Shown: positions 27,501-40,991, numbered from the stretch's first letter. The stretch: 64,000 nucleotides of DNA from Chrysomallon squamiferum (GCA_012295275.1 CM022672.1:17192394-17256393), one strand, 5' to 3'. Notes: generated by a model from the sequence alone, not told the origin. Numbers and translations are program-made.

Positions 27501-30500
27501 TACTGCTCTGTCTTTGTATATTGATTGTTAATATCACAGACAAACATATATTTACTATTTTTATTGGTTTATTGCAGATTTACTGGCTGGTTTTTGCTGA
27601 AATTTCTCAGTAGATTTCTGCGTACCATTCAGGTTCATAAAAACCAGATAAAGATGCTGCAAGATACTGCCAAGGTAAGATTTCAAACTTTTTCTGATTA
27701 TGGCTTATAGGGAATAATAGCTTGAGGACAGGATCCAAGTATTAAAAAAAAATCTGTTTATACTTAATTTACAGTTTATGCACATAACATGTTAGATCTG
27801 GTAAAATTCAACTCAGTCAGTTTGTACCACATTTTTGTTCAGTTTAAAGCAAGGCATGAATGATGACAGGGTGGTCATTTTGGATTTAAAATTATCATTT
27901 TCATTTTGTGTTAAAAACTAACATTGGGGTTATTTATCTTTTCAGAAAGGAGTTCCAGTTATCTATCTTCCTCTTCATAAAAGTCATCTGGACTACATAC
28001 TGGTAACATTCATCCTTTGGAACATCAACGTAAGAGCACCATATGTTGCTGCTGGTGAAAATCTAGATATTCCTTTCTTTGGGCAAGTATAATTCTTGAA
28101 AGTTTACAACCTGAGCTTGTTCTGCATATTTTGTTATACAGACAGAACAATATTCCAGTGAGTTGTAATTATTTCCTTGTAATGAGCCAGTAATAGCAAA
28201 ATAGTATATAGCACTTCTTAGAGTTTTTTTATAAGTTTTTTAAGTTCTCTAATATTACATGATGAAATCTTCCTTAATCTGTTATTTAATTCAACACATA
28301 ATAGCAGTGTGGTTTATAAATAAGCAAACTGGAATATATCCTTGTGTTTTAATTCACGAAATGTTAGACTATGGAGACAGCAGATTCCTGAATTAAGTCC
28401 TTGACATTTATACAGATACAAGGTCCTTGAAAATTGGAATATTTGTCCTTCAGAAATAAGTCTCTACTTTCAATCTTGTATGTACAAAAGTTAAAATAAT
28501 ACCATCATAATTCTAATTTATCAATTATATTTTAAATACATTGTTATTTTTTTTTTATTTCAGTGCCCTAATGAAAGGTTTAGGTGGATTTTTTATTCGA
28601 AGAAAACTGGATAGGATACCTGAGAAAAAAGATATTATTTACAGAAAACTCCTTCAAGTGGTATGTTAAACTGAATTATATTTTATTTAAAGTCTATTAC
28701 AGCACCAAACATATATTATGAATGTATAATTCAGATGTATTATTTCATTATGTGTAATTTTAAACCAAAATGTCTCATGACTGCAAACTATTTGGCAAAA
28801 ATTGGTATGAAAAATTAATATCTAAACATATTAAAAGTAATATTTATATTGTATACATAATTATTTGTTTAATATTTTTTTTATCATTATTAGTTTTCAT
28901 TATTTGTTTATTAAATAGTCTTGTTATGTGTTGTTTGGCATTTTTTTTTATGTTTCTCTTCTCTTTATTATAGTACATGCGAGAACTGCTGAAGAGAGGT
29001 GAACCTTTCGAGTTCTTTATTGAAGGAGGACGGACTCGCTCTGGTAAAGCCATGATACCCAAAGCTGGTCTTCTGTCAGTTGTTGTTGATGCTTGCATTG
29101 ATGGTTAGTTATCAGCACATTCTCTGTATTTTTTTTTTTTTTCTAGTCTTCTTTATAACTTGTTTGTTTATTTTATTTTGTATTTATAATTTTTTTTTTT
29201 ATTCCATTTTTTTTTTTTATTATTATTATTTTAGTTGTTTAATGTTACATTTATTTGACTAAGTTTTAAAGATACATTTTACTGTTGGCTAATAGTTGTA
29301 TTTGGAGATTGATGTATTTTGATATCTTTAATATTTGAACAAGTTCATTTAAAAGTATAGTTAAAAGTGTGTTTATATTTCTTTGCTCAGAGAATAGATG
29401 ATAAACATGGATGTTTCATAAATATTTGAATCTATTTTACAATTTTGATGTTTGAATTAACCAAATGCTGAAAAAAAAATTGGTAATAATTATTAATCCA
29501 CAGTTCTACATTCTATAATAATATTTTTATTTATTTTTGAATATTTCAGGTTTTGTCCCTGATGCATATATTATTCCATTAAGCATCAGTTATGAAAGAT
29601 TGGTGGATGGTAATTTCTGCAGGGAACAAATGGTATGTCAACTTTAAATTTCCTATCAATATAACCTTTCATGTACACTTCCTGTGAATCTATCTAATCA
29701 TGGCACATGTTCATTAGTTTGGGCACATTTCTACTTCCATAATATTAATTTTTTTTGCATTAATTGTTGTTTTCTCCTGAAATGTCATATCAAGAATAAG
29801 CAGTAGTTTTCCATTAAGACACACAATTCCTGGTTGCATTTATAACATTTGTCAGTTTAGGCACATTTCAGTAAAAAAAAATGTTTAAAGTGAAAATTTA
29901 ACCTGGTTCAGAACATGCATTTATCCTCAGAACATGCATTTATCCTCAGAACATGCATTTATCCTCAGCAGTGATGAAGTTATTATTTTGCCCAGTTTAG
30001 CTTTAAACATTTGTTGATAGAGAGAGAGAGAGAAAAAAAAACCCATTGAAATTTAATATTTTCTTATGACATAAGGTTAGAAAGAAATTGTATATTTTTA
30101 AAATATTTTTAGAATTTAAACATGATACCAAAATGAAACTAATAAAATAATATGAAATGATGTGTTACATATTTATTTTAGAATGAAATTTATTTTTTTA
30201 GGGTGAACCAAAGGTGTCTGAAACATTTTTCGGGGCAGTTAAAGGCATCTTGAAAGTTATCTGTGGAAACTTTGGAAGTGTTAGAATTGATTTCTGTCAG
30301 CCATTTTCCATAAAGGTAAATGCTTATTTCAGTACAAATAATTTTATTTTATTTTTTTTTTTTGGTCACTGTTGCAAATTTGAAATACTTTTTGCACATT
30401 CATAGGTTACATATTTCATGTTTATGATCTGTTTGTTCCAAAAATTTACTAAATGAAGTAAATGTTTAAAAACTTTCCTCACTGGTGATTTTTTTTTTTT

Positions 30501-33500
30501 TTTTTTTGAATTAGAATGCTCCATACTTCTTTAGTCAATATGAAAAATGTGAATAAATTGTAGGAATATATCCAAAACAATCCAGCAGTTGTGGGGAAAC
30601 CATTATCACCAACATCATCTTCTGGTGACTTTTCTCCAACAATGAATGGTGAGCCTTTGTCCTCATCTTCAAGAATCAGTCTGCAGTTTGAAAGTTCTGA
30701 ACACTGTCGCAGACTCGTCAAAGGACTAGCATTTCACGTAGTACATGGTGAGTATTGATTGACTTCCATTTTTAAAACAGCTTTTTGTCCTTGATAAATA
30801 AAAAGGGAGTGAAGAGAATGGAGATAAAAAGATCAACCCTTTTCATAGTGAAATGGATTTAAGTACTTAAATTATAAATAAAAAAAGATGAAAGGAGATA
30901 AAGATAAAGCAGCTCTTTTTTTAAACATATAAATAAGACGTGGAAGTTTATATTTATGGATGGGTTTAAATAATAGAAAAAGTTAATATTCCAGTTTCTT
31001 TCAAATCTTGTGAATAAAAAATAAATATTAAAAAAAGGAAATTTTAGTGTGAAAAATAAGCAGAAGCATTTTTATTATAAATTAAATAAATAGAAATATG
31101 AGTTTAATTGTAATGCATTGAAACAAATGTGTTTTCACGTTTTATCACTATAATATCTTTTATTTTATTTTATTATATGTTCAAAAATTCATATTTCTTT
31201 TATTTTTATTTTTTCATACAGTTTTCTATTTTATGAATTTCAAATATTAATTAATTTAATAATAAAAAGTGTTTTATAAATTTACTGAGAGTAACTTCAG
31301 CCAATTTGCCTGTTACAGATGCTGTCCATTCCACAGCTGTGATGTGCACAAACATGTTGGCTTTTCTCTTGCTGACAAAGTTCAGACAGGTAAGAAGGAA
31401 ATATTTGTGTAACAATCATTGCATTATAGTCTTTTAATAACTATTAGTTGTTAAACATGACTGAAGTAAGCACATAGAGCCTCTACTGCTTTGGTTCCTA
31501 TTCTTACAAGCAAAGAATGTTTTACATGATCTTCTCCCAGAATAGGGAAGCACACAGCCATGTTGTCATTTGATAAACAAGCTGAAGAGCAGTAGTTTTA
31601 ATAGAAATAAAATCAGTGCAGTTTGACTGGACTACACCTAAAGCATATCTGCATTGTAGCAGATTTCTGTTTTTCTCATGTAAATGTGTAAAAATACTGA
31701 TTTGTGAAATGTGATGTCTTCTTGGTGCCTCATCTAAAATGATATATTCAGTGTAAACTGTCTGTACTTGTTCCTTAAAAAAATTAGGATGGTGATATTT
31801 ATTTAAAATTTAGTCATTTATAAATTGCTAAAATATTTAAATGAACATAACTGTTAAAAATGTTTTTGTTTTTTTTTCAGTTAGAATGGAAAAAATTTGA
31901 CCTTATGAAGTTATCAGTACTAATTTTTTGTTATTTCAGATATCCATTCTGCTGCAATCTCTTTATACCGATCAGCACTTCGATTCATTAAAACCTATAT
32001 TAATACAAATAATTATCTACTAATTCATATTTTGCAGGGTGCAGGATTTTCTGAAGTTGTAAAAAGTTTCACATGGCTGCGTGAAGAACTAAAGATGCGC
32101 AAGAGAGATGTAGGTTTCTGTGGAAAGAATGAAGAAGTAGTTGAATATGCCTGTGATATTCTTGGTGAAAACCTTGTTTGTATCAGGTTAGTGTTCTGTA
32201 AATTAAAGGTATTTTCATCTTTCTGTAGTCAGGAGATTAAATCATAGTAAACCATATAAACATATTATAATCAGTCTGGATGATTAAACAGTAAATAGAA
32301 GGATTAGAGTTTAAATTGAAATTGCTTTATATTTGGAGGGGTGTTTGTTTACATTCCAAATTTTGTATTTAGTTTTATTATTTTTAAATATTTTATGTTA
32401 TTTATTTTTCTTACTTTGTACATATGGTTTTTTTTTTCATTTGCTCACCCTCCCTCCCCAGAATAACTTTTACACATGAACAAATCTTTAATAATTACAT
32501 ATGTTGTTCTGTAATAATTATATCTATATTTTATTTCAGGGCTGGTGAAACTGGTGTAAGAATCATTCCAAACATTTCACTTCCTTATGTTTTGGAGCTC
32601 AGTTACTATAGTAACAGTGTCATATCTGCTTTTCTTCTTGACAGCATTTTAGGTAGGTTTGTTTCTTAATGCTTACTGCTGTTTTTGATTTGAAAAGATG
32701 AATTGAAAAAATATAAAACCAAATGTTAGAACAAGAAAAGTTTGGGTAAATTGTTGTTATTTATATAAACTTGTTACATGTGTATTTAAACAGCAACAAA
32801 ATTGTTTGATAAAAAGTAAGCAAACATAATCAAACTTATTGAGTGTAAATTCTAAAGACGAACAATAAATAATTTAAAATTGATAAAAGAATTTGTTATA
32901 AAATATCATCATCATTCATAGATTACTAAAATGTTAAATATACTCTGATAAATTGAATTTAATAAATTGAATTATTTCACAGTTATTCAGTAAATATTAT
33001 TTTATGATCACAGTGAATGCAGTGCTCTATGTTGGAAATATCTGCTTGCCAACTGTAGTTGAGTATGAATGTGAGGACATTTTGTTTACCGAGAGGACAT
33101 TTTAAAGACAGCTGGACAGCTCTGCAGACTTCTACAGTATGAGTTCATTTTTGTTCCGGTGAGTAATTTTACTAATAATGAATTTTAATAAAAACAATAT
33201 ATTTATTTAATAACTAGATTTATTTCTGGTATTTAAAGATATGTACATGAATCAATAACCATGTGCATTTGAACTGAATTAATCAGTACATCTAAATCAG
33301 AAAATATCAAGATCATTTAGATGAATTTTATTTGGTGGATGGTAATATCCAGTAGCCTTTCCAGCACTTCTGGGAATATCCAGATATTGTTTACAGATAT
33401 TTTTTCTTGTATTTTAAAGCCTTGTGTTAAGCTCATGGATGTACTGACTGAAACCCTTGACCATCTGGTTTCCGTGGAGATACTTAGTATGGATGAAAAT

Positions 33501-34840
33501 GATTTAGATGCAGAGTATAGTCCGTTTGATCATGAGTGGACAAAACGTCTTTCTGCTGCTGTTTCATGGCTGGATGAAGATGAAGAAGCAGAAGAAGATG
33601 CTTACATCAGAGAGAAACCACTGAAGGTTAATGGCCATGTTGTTTTCATCATTTCATACGTTTACTAAAATAACTTCTGCTCTATAAAATATAAAAAGCA
33701 GACAAAAAAAAAAAAATACAGTAGCTACTTATAAATATGAAACTCCTAAGTTTTGTTTTTATGATACTAATAATTAATTATTATTTAATATTTTTATAAA
33801 TTACTTCTTGAATTGCCTAGAGTGGGTTTTTTTTTTTTTGACTTTCTGGGCTCTTTTTAACATTTTAAATAAATGATGAGCACTGTGTCAGTTTTATGTG
33901 TCAGGGAACATTAAAAGAGTGTTTGAAATTATTCTTTTTTATTTGACAGGTGAACATGTGTCAGGCTGAGTGTAAAACAAAACTAAAGTTCTTTCATCAA
34001 GTGTTAGCACCAATACTAGAGACATATCTTATTACAGCATATCACATTTCTCAGAACCTAGATAATGAGATTCCAGGTCAGTATCTTTGACAGGTTATTT
34101 TATCTTTTTTTGAGAGCCAGAGAGAAGAGATGGATGAAAAGGAGAGTAGGTGAATAAGTGAATGTATTTATGCATGTGAGTGCTTTTCAAAACAGACATG
34201 TCATTTTTGATTTCAGTGTTGATTGATCATTAAATGATATTTCAAAATATTTATTCCTTTTTATTGTAGAAACAGATTTTCTGAAACAACTCTGTTCATT
34301 AGCCAGAGAAAAGGATCGATTCATATATGGTAATTAATTTTATATTATATTATATATTATATGAGATATTTTTACCCTAAATAAATAATAGTATTCTCAT
34401 AGTATTCTGAAGAGAACTCTGTGTGTTTGTGTCTTTGTTTGTATGCATATTTCAATAACATGACAAATTTTTATTTCTTTTTCCTGACTATCAAATAATA
34501 ATCATAGTAATAGTTACCTTTTCATTCATAAAAAATCTATTCTTAACTATTACTTATAGTTACAGATTATGATAAGATGTCATAAATACTTTTAACCTAG
34601 TAAAACTGACAGATAAATATTTGATCTTTCATAATTTACAATTATTAATGTGTATATTATTATTGTTTAGCTGAAAGTGCTGCTATGGAGACCCTGAAGA
34701 ATTCTCTGAAATCCTATGAAGACATTGGTGTAATTGAGAACTATTCTGCAGGCAATCTTTGTATGGTTGGTCCTACTGACAACACTCAGAGCAAGGATGA
34801 TTTGGCCCACTACATTGATATTCTAGAAGTTCTGAAATAA
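24569..34840 (+). CDS. GPAM: Glycerol-3-phosphate acyltransferase, mitochondrial type (GPAT1/2), with a frameshift in exon 16
   Basis: Acylates sn-glycerol-3-phosphate with acyl-CoA to lysophosphatidate, the first step of glycerolipid synthesis, on the outer mitochondrial membrane. Exons: 24569-24679, 25094-25207, 26137-26315, 26620-26669, 27078-27180, 27578-27674, 27946-28082, 28564-28660, 28974-29103, 29550-29632, 30202-30315, 30564-30747, 31319-31389, 32038-32186, 32540-32652, 33014-33158, 33420-33626, 33950-34076, 34270-34329, 34671-34840. Acyltransferase blocks: HKSHLD (229-234, catalytic HX4D), GGFFIRRKLD (271-280), FFIEGGRTRSG (310-320) and IIPLSISYE (347-355). RPLMGQCCHC near residue 65 and the acidic segment and tail after residue 610 also follow vertebrate GPAM, which separates it from GNPAT. 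Intron 7 needs a GC donor. Exon 16 contains 20 extra bases that shift the frame and give TAA at 33103-33105 (607 aa). Without them length is about 806 aa, close to the family's usual 800-830. All other junctions are in phase. Confidence 0.93.
28083..28563 (+). other. GC-AG intron (GPAM intron 7)
   Basis: The exon ends TTTGG and the intron begins GCAAGTAT, ending in TTTCAG at 28563. Using the nearby GTATAA instead would put the next exon, which encodes the conserved GGFFIRR block, out of frame. GC-AG introns are spliced by the major spliceosome and make up roughly one percent of animal introns. Confidence 0.85.
29909..29968. repeat. 19-bp tandem repeat, 3.2 copies
   Basis: The unit CAGAACATGCATTTATCCT is repeated three times without mismatch (29909-29927, 29928-29946, 29947-29965), followed by CAG. 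It lies in GPAM intron 10. Perfect identity suggests a recent expansion. Confidence 0.95.
33073..33105 (+). other. 20-base frameshifting insertion and premature stop in GPAM exon 16
   Basis: The 11-mer GAGGACATTTT occurs at 33073-33083 and again at 33093-33103, an offset of 20 bases. In the upstream frame translation runs into TAA at 33103-33105. Dropping one 20-base interval rejoins the upstream frame (…EYECEDI) to the frame that continues as LKTAGQLCRLL and then to exon 17. The other 145-base exon constraints (phase 1 in, phase 0 out) are satisfied only when the 20 bases are absent. It could be a real disabling allele, an assembly or sequencing error, or a sequence removed from the RNA. Confidence 0.85.
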
Positions 34841-37686
34841 TTAATTAGAGTCATCCTAAACCAGTTAAAAGTGTTAATGAAGTGCAATGTGTAGGCAGAA
34901 GACAGGATCCTAATATATAACAATAAGTGACAAAATTACCTTTGATAGTGTTTTGAAAGATTGAGCCAAAGTCATCCTCGTTACAGAAATTAATCTTTTA
35001 ATGAAGTTCAGTTTGCAAAACACAGAATTTCATTTCAAGTAAGTATCTATAAGGAACAAAAAAAAAATGAAACGTAAGATCAGTCTAAACACAGTAGGAG
35101 GCAATGATTTTTTACAGAACTCCATTTTAAAAATGGTATTGAAAGAAAACTTTGTATGAAATGGGAAAGTAAGAATTCCATTGTTTTATTGCAGTGTTAC
35201 GGAATAAAATAGTGAAAAACAATATTTTCTCTCCTGTTTTATCATTACTGATGTAACTGCCTCAGCATTCAACTGGCATTCAAAAGACTTTGTAATTCTT
35301 TGAATTTGATAACTTTTCTGTAGTGGACCATTTTACAGTTGTTAACATTTGTGCAATGAATTTGTTTTTGATTGTTAGACCAGTGCACAATTTCCTTAGT
35401 TTCTCTTTTTTGGAACTTGTGATTAGGAAATTCTGGATTTGATATTATTGTTTGTGGTATTCCTTGTTTTAACACACAGGCTTGGCAGCAGATTGTCAGT
35501 TTGATGAAGAAAGACTGATTAACATTAGTGTTGAGCTGATGTTTATTTTTTTATAATTGTTGCATATGACTTTGATTTCTGAAACAGAATCTCAGTATGT
35601 GAATGATATTGGGTTGATTGAGTGCAAGACAGGTATCAAAATATATTTATTTATTACTGATGTTGTACACATTTGATCTGGTATTATTTTTTACAGCTCT
35701 TAACAGACTTTTAAACAAAGAAATCTGTTATTTGTTTTGTTCATCTTAACAATTTTCAGATTTTTATTTATAAGGTTTCAAAACGACATTGTTATCATGT
35801 GTTTGTGTTGTAATATAAATTTCTCAGCTCATGACCTCAGTTTGTTTTATTACAAGTTGTTTATTAAAAAAAGAAAATAAATGTAATTTTGATAGTTATA
35901 ATTATATGAAATAAACTGCATAAAAGATAAGGAACAACCTGTAATAAGATATGTTTTACACACAACTTTTAAATCATGCAGCACTAAGATAATAAAACCA
36001 TGCAGAAGGACCACATTTTCAGATTCTTTATTTTATTTATTTTTTTGTTTGGTTTTGAGTTCATAGTAAAAAAATATGTTATCACTAATTTCACAAGTTT
36101 TATAGTTCTTTTCCTTTTTCTTGTTAAGCTTCTGAAATAATTGTTAATGAAATATATTTGTATATCTATTTTATTATTTATTTAAGGTTCCTTGAGCACT
36201 GAGGTCATCTACCAGTTATTATATATAATTTTTAAATTTAAACATACGCATTCAGTTTTGGGAAAGAGTCAGATTTTAACTATTATTTATTTGTTATTTA
36301 CTGCTTAATCATCTGTTATTTAAGAATTCTAATGCACATGATGCTATAGATTTATTAGTATTTAAAAATATTGTTAGAAGTATTGTTTTTGTTCCTATCA
36401 CTCGTACAAATAACATAATGCCATTGGTAATATTAAGACATCAGAATATGATTTATAGGTACCCCTGAAGAATATAAGAATACTCTTCCTTGAGATATAT
36501 TTATAATAAAAACCACAATATTTTGTTTCTCCTGCATTTATGATACTTATTTAGCAACAAATAAATTAAGTGTGCTTGTGTAAATTATTGCTATTGTTAA
36601 ATCTAATATGTGTATATTTTTCCATGATGGTTTCGTGTTAAATTACAATCTGTCTCTTTCTACTTGAATTAGTGTGGAGAAGAAAGTAATTAAGATCAGG
36701 TTTCAAAATTACGTTCAGATTTTCCTTCAGCATTGTTTTTATCATTGATAAAAATATTTGATCTTCTTATATTTCACTCACATTTTAATTTGAAAATTGA
36801 TAACCACATAATGTAAATTATTTATGAACAAACTTCAGGTTTCACAAAATATATTTAAGTTGTGTTATGGAAACTGAATATTTGTTTTCAGTGTTTCCAG
36901 TTATATTAAAACAAGATCATTTCTGATATTTCACACAAAATGATTTGATTTTTAATTAATTTGTATTTGTTTCTCTGCATAATGAAAAAAAGAACACAAA
37001 GATTAATGTTGAAATGAAATTATTTATATATTATATTAACTGAAATAAATATAGTATCCAAATATTTAAATGGAAATAAATCTTAGCAAAGAAGGCATTT
37101 TCAGGTGTTTGTTTATGTATATACTTCAGTGTTTTAACATTTTTAGAATGTGATCTCATCATTATAGATACATACATTGTTATGATACCATTTTGCATTG
37201 ACAGTGACAATTTATTGGTAAATGAAATTCAATTTGGTTGTGTTTTATTAGCATGAATATACTCGGATAATTGGAGTAACCACAAATTTAAAATTTTAAT
37301 AAATGAGTATCATGATTTTACGACTTTTCTTTTTATTTAACACTTCTATTAATAAAGTTCGGTAAATATTTCAGTGAACAAAATATGTTTCATTATTTTG
37401 AAAGACTTTTGTTAATGTGTGTGAATCTGTGAAAATGTTAAAGGCATATTATTATTTATTCTAAAACACGGTTTATTTTATTCTTTGATTGATGAAGGAT
37501 AAAAACAAAGCACACATCTATTTTATTAATATTATTATTCCCTTGAAGTTATTAATAATAAAATATGGCGCTTGTTAGTTGATTAGTTTACATTATGCGG
37601 GCATGTTTGATTTCTTGTAATGAGTTATTGGAAACAAAGTGTGTGTTTATGTGTCTGTTTGTATATGTATATGTAATGTGCTTGAC
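34841..37686. other. Convergent 3' region between GPAM and the NHR gene
   Basis: No coding gene is visible. The interval should contain the GPAM 3' UTR on the plus strand and the 3' UTR of the minus-strand NHR gene. It is AT-rich with many AATAAA hexamers. A 68-aa minus-strand open frame at 35269-35475 shows no family signal or splice context. Confidence 0.6.
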
Positions 37687-39568
37687 TCATTGTTGGTAAT
37701 CGTGACCATGTTCCGCGTTCTGTTCATTATATGAACTTAACACTATTTGTTTTTCTTCTCTTTCTTTTACAGTATTTTTGGCAGCTTGTTTTACAGTTGT
37801 CGCCGTTGGTTTTTTATCCTTGTTAGAGTCCTTCGATACTGAAAATTAGATAAAATTAAAAAAAATGAATTAGAAATTATTACATATTGTTAAAATGAAA
37901 GGATTGAATATTTTTTTATTATTATTATTATTAACGAATACTAGATTTTAAATTTTATATCTATAATTTTAGAAATGACCTCAGTCTACATCAGACAGAC
38001 TAAGCTTTCGTATTACAAAGAATTATTGTGGATCTATTAAACAGCATTGGCATGGAAATTGTTCAAAACACCCACTAATGAGACCCATTAAAGTACAAAC
38101 CACAGTCAATTTCCAATACATACCTCAGTCACAATACATAAACTAAAATTCCAGCCAAAAATCTTAATATCTTAATAAAAATTTATTATTTTTATACAAG
38201 AAATAATTCTGCAGCCTACAGAAAAACAAACGTAAACTTACCATTGGAGGGTTTTGAAATTGTCACTGACAAATCACCGCATCCCATTTTTACAACCAGC
38301 CAGTGAGATTTTGGTTTTGCTCCCAAATCAGCTACGTGTTTCTCCCCGCTTTCAGTACCTTCAGCAGCCATCACACTGCCTGTTGGTAAGACACGGATTG
38401 TCACAACATACGGTTCAAAATGCAGAACTCTTGCAACCAAGAATTTAAAAACTGTGTTTTTGGTGTTCATCATCTGTACAGGATGTGTGTCAGTCATTCC
38501 GATGTCCACGAAACCTGAACCATTAGCCGTTAGAGTTACTTTTTCGTTGACTTTCAAAGCTCTGTTTGTATAGCACTGTCCATGAATGTGAAACTGACAT
38601 GCCTGCCAGGAAGCAGTCCTTTTATTATTACTAATAATAATCTGATTGTCAGAAACTCCAAATTCTAACGAACCTCTAGTTTTGATAGCCCATTTATTCT
38701 TGCCTAGTTAATAAAGGAAACAATGTTTATTTTAAAATTTTTAAACTTCATCGCAATCCGTAATATGTTACTGGTTAAGAAATTACATTATGTAGACCTA
38801 ATATCAATAAGGTAAAATATATTAATGTTTAATCTTGAAAACAGAACACATTTAAATAATAAAATCTATACTTTTGTAAACATACACATATATATATATA
38901 TATATATATTTTTTAGACTTTGATATAACCCGTTATTATTTAATATCTTGATATGTCATTTATAAATATATTAAAAAAATTATACATGAATTTGGCCATT
39001 TTATTTTATTTTTTTTTTATTTTTTAATTTTTTTTTTATTATTTATTTATTTATTATTATTATTATTATTATTTTTAAATGCATCTTAGCATTTAATTAT
39101 TAGTTATTAAGTCGATATATATTTTAATCGCCTCTACTTATATATATTGAAAAACATATATATTTAAATCATGCAACAATAAGAAATATCTTAATGTGGA
39201 TAAGGATCATAATCAGAACATTTTCTTTCTTTCTTCTTCTTCTTCCTCCTTTTTAATTTTATTTATTTATTTATTTATTTTGTTTGTTTTGTTTTGTTAT
39301 CGAAACTTTGCGTATATATTCAATATTTTTCCATTGGCTGGGCATAACTTCATTTTAAGTAGGTACAATATACTACTATTACTACTACTACTACTACTAA
39401 TAATAATAATAATAATAACAGTAGTAATAATAATTGTTCTTTATTTTGTATTTGGAGTGATTTGTAATTATTTTAATATACGTCTGTCAAAAGTTAAACA
39501 ATGCAGATAATAAATATTCTTTCTAAAATGTTTATTGGGTAATACTTACTAGAAAAAGCTGAACCCAT
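37687..39568 (-). CDS. Small Neuralized-homology (NHR)-like protein with N-myristoylation signal
   Basis: Three coding exons on the minus strand: 39568-39550, 38703-38242 and 37838-37687; phases match (1, then 1) and give about 210 aa. The N-terminus MGSAFSSK fits the N-myristoylation consensus (Gly2, Ser6, basic residue after) and resembles the MGxxFSS start of NEURL1. Exon 2 encodes a beta-rich domain. IIISNNKRTA, RALKVNEKVTL and GFVDIGMTDTHP line up with the NHR pattern of a first strand, then 'RPL..GE.v.v', then 'G.lriGlT..dP'. NHR domains are SPRY-like folds that bind substrates of E3 ligases such as Neuralized. No RING finger or second NHR is present. The last exon gives a Lys-rich hydrophilic tail ending HGHDYQQ. 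Membrane association is inferred from the lipidation motif. Gene reality is well supported by splice phases; the NHR assignment is moderate, and another SPRY/B30.2-like fold is possible. Confidence 0.65.
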
Positions 39569-40637
39569 TGTAAACCTCTTTATAAATGCTTGTTAGACTT
39601 TGTCGTCATATAACACCCTGTAATTATTTTCATAAAGCTGTCATTCAGCTGAAAATAAATACGCTGTCCTTCACATATTATTTTGTTAACAATGCCAGGT
39701 ATTTGTCTTGTATATTAGATAATAATAGTTTACATAAATCTTAATAAACTTAAAAATCACACTACCTTCTTTCATTAATGTTCGATTGCAATGTTATACA
39801 TCTTTTTAACATGGTCTATTTTCCAAGCTGTGTGTATGCATGTATATGTGTGTGTATATATATGCTTATGCTTGTGTTTGGGTATATACTTAGCCGTAAC
39901 ACAGCAATTCACATACAGGAATAATTTTCAAAATGTTCTACTTTTTGAATAACTAATAGGCCTTTATTTTCTAACTTAATTTATTATTATTATTATTAGT
40001 AGTAGTATTAATATTAGCATTATTACTTCAAAGAAGAGAAATAATTATAAAAAAATCACTATTGTTTCTGTAAAGCAAGTATTAAAATGAGGATATATCT
40101 ATTACCTTCATATGATTCAAAGAAGTTTTCTTTTTTAACATTTCACCTATACCGCTGTTCTGATATAGATTACATTTCTGAAACTTTCCTGGCATTTAAT
40201 AACTGTATGACCACTGGAATATCTAGATTCAAACATTTCACACGTTAACAGCATAGAGTCAAAATATAAACGTTATTTCACATCTGTCATTCTTGGACTT
40301 GCTATAGCTTGTTTCTGTACAATCGTATAGTCAGTCAGTCAGCCTAAGACCAACAGGCTGTTTCCTAATATTATAGGTTTGTTATGATAACCAATATCAC
40401 TCACAATAGAAAACTAAGCTTCTGTTTGTCACTAACAGGCGGAGGTCTATACTATAATACTATATTCAATAAACTCATTCAATTCATAGCTATACCACAT
40501 CGGTCTAACGCTTTACTGAACAAATAACGCGTGCAGGTTAAATATAAACAAGTTAAATGGCTTTTATTCACTATTAAAAATAACTTTGTATACAATAAGA
40601 ATACTAAGCCATACTTTCTTTTTATTATTACTATTCT

Positions 40638-40701
<64 letters not shown>

Positions 40702-40726
40702 TTTAATTCTAGTATTTATAAGGTTA

Positions 40727-40764
<38 letters not shown>

Positions 40765-40954
40765 GCCTGTACGATATAACTGCATTTATTTACAAATATA
40801 ATAAAATAAAATAAAACTGGAGAAACTCAGAAAGCAAAGACAACAGCAACAACCGTTAGTTTTATTCTGATGTTTATCATATTAAAATAGCAAATATACA
40901 CCTGCACACAAACAAATGCGCAATGTTCAATAATCTATTAATTTTTATTTCTAT

Positions 40955-40991
<37 letters not shown>

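Noticed and set aside
27303-27524. 73-aa open frame inside GPAM intron 5, preceded by a CAG acceptor-like site
   Set aside because: There is no suitable donor at its end, the phase does not fit the phase-2 junction between exons 5 and 6, and those two exons join directly with correct protein similarity.
29909-29968. CRISPR-like array
   Set aside because: The repeats are directly adjacent without spacers and lie in an intron of an animal gene.
24569-34840. Identification as dihydroxyacetone-phosphate acyltransferase (GNPAT)
   Set aside because: The RPLMGQCCHC segment, the order of the acyltransferase blocks and the long C-terminal region follow GPAM; no peroxisomal C-terminal tripeptide is present (ends LEVLK).
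40564-40801. Open frames on both strands made of Ile-Tyr and poly-Leu/Asn
   Set aside because: Direct translation of (TA)n and (AAT)n microsatellites.
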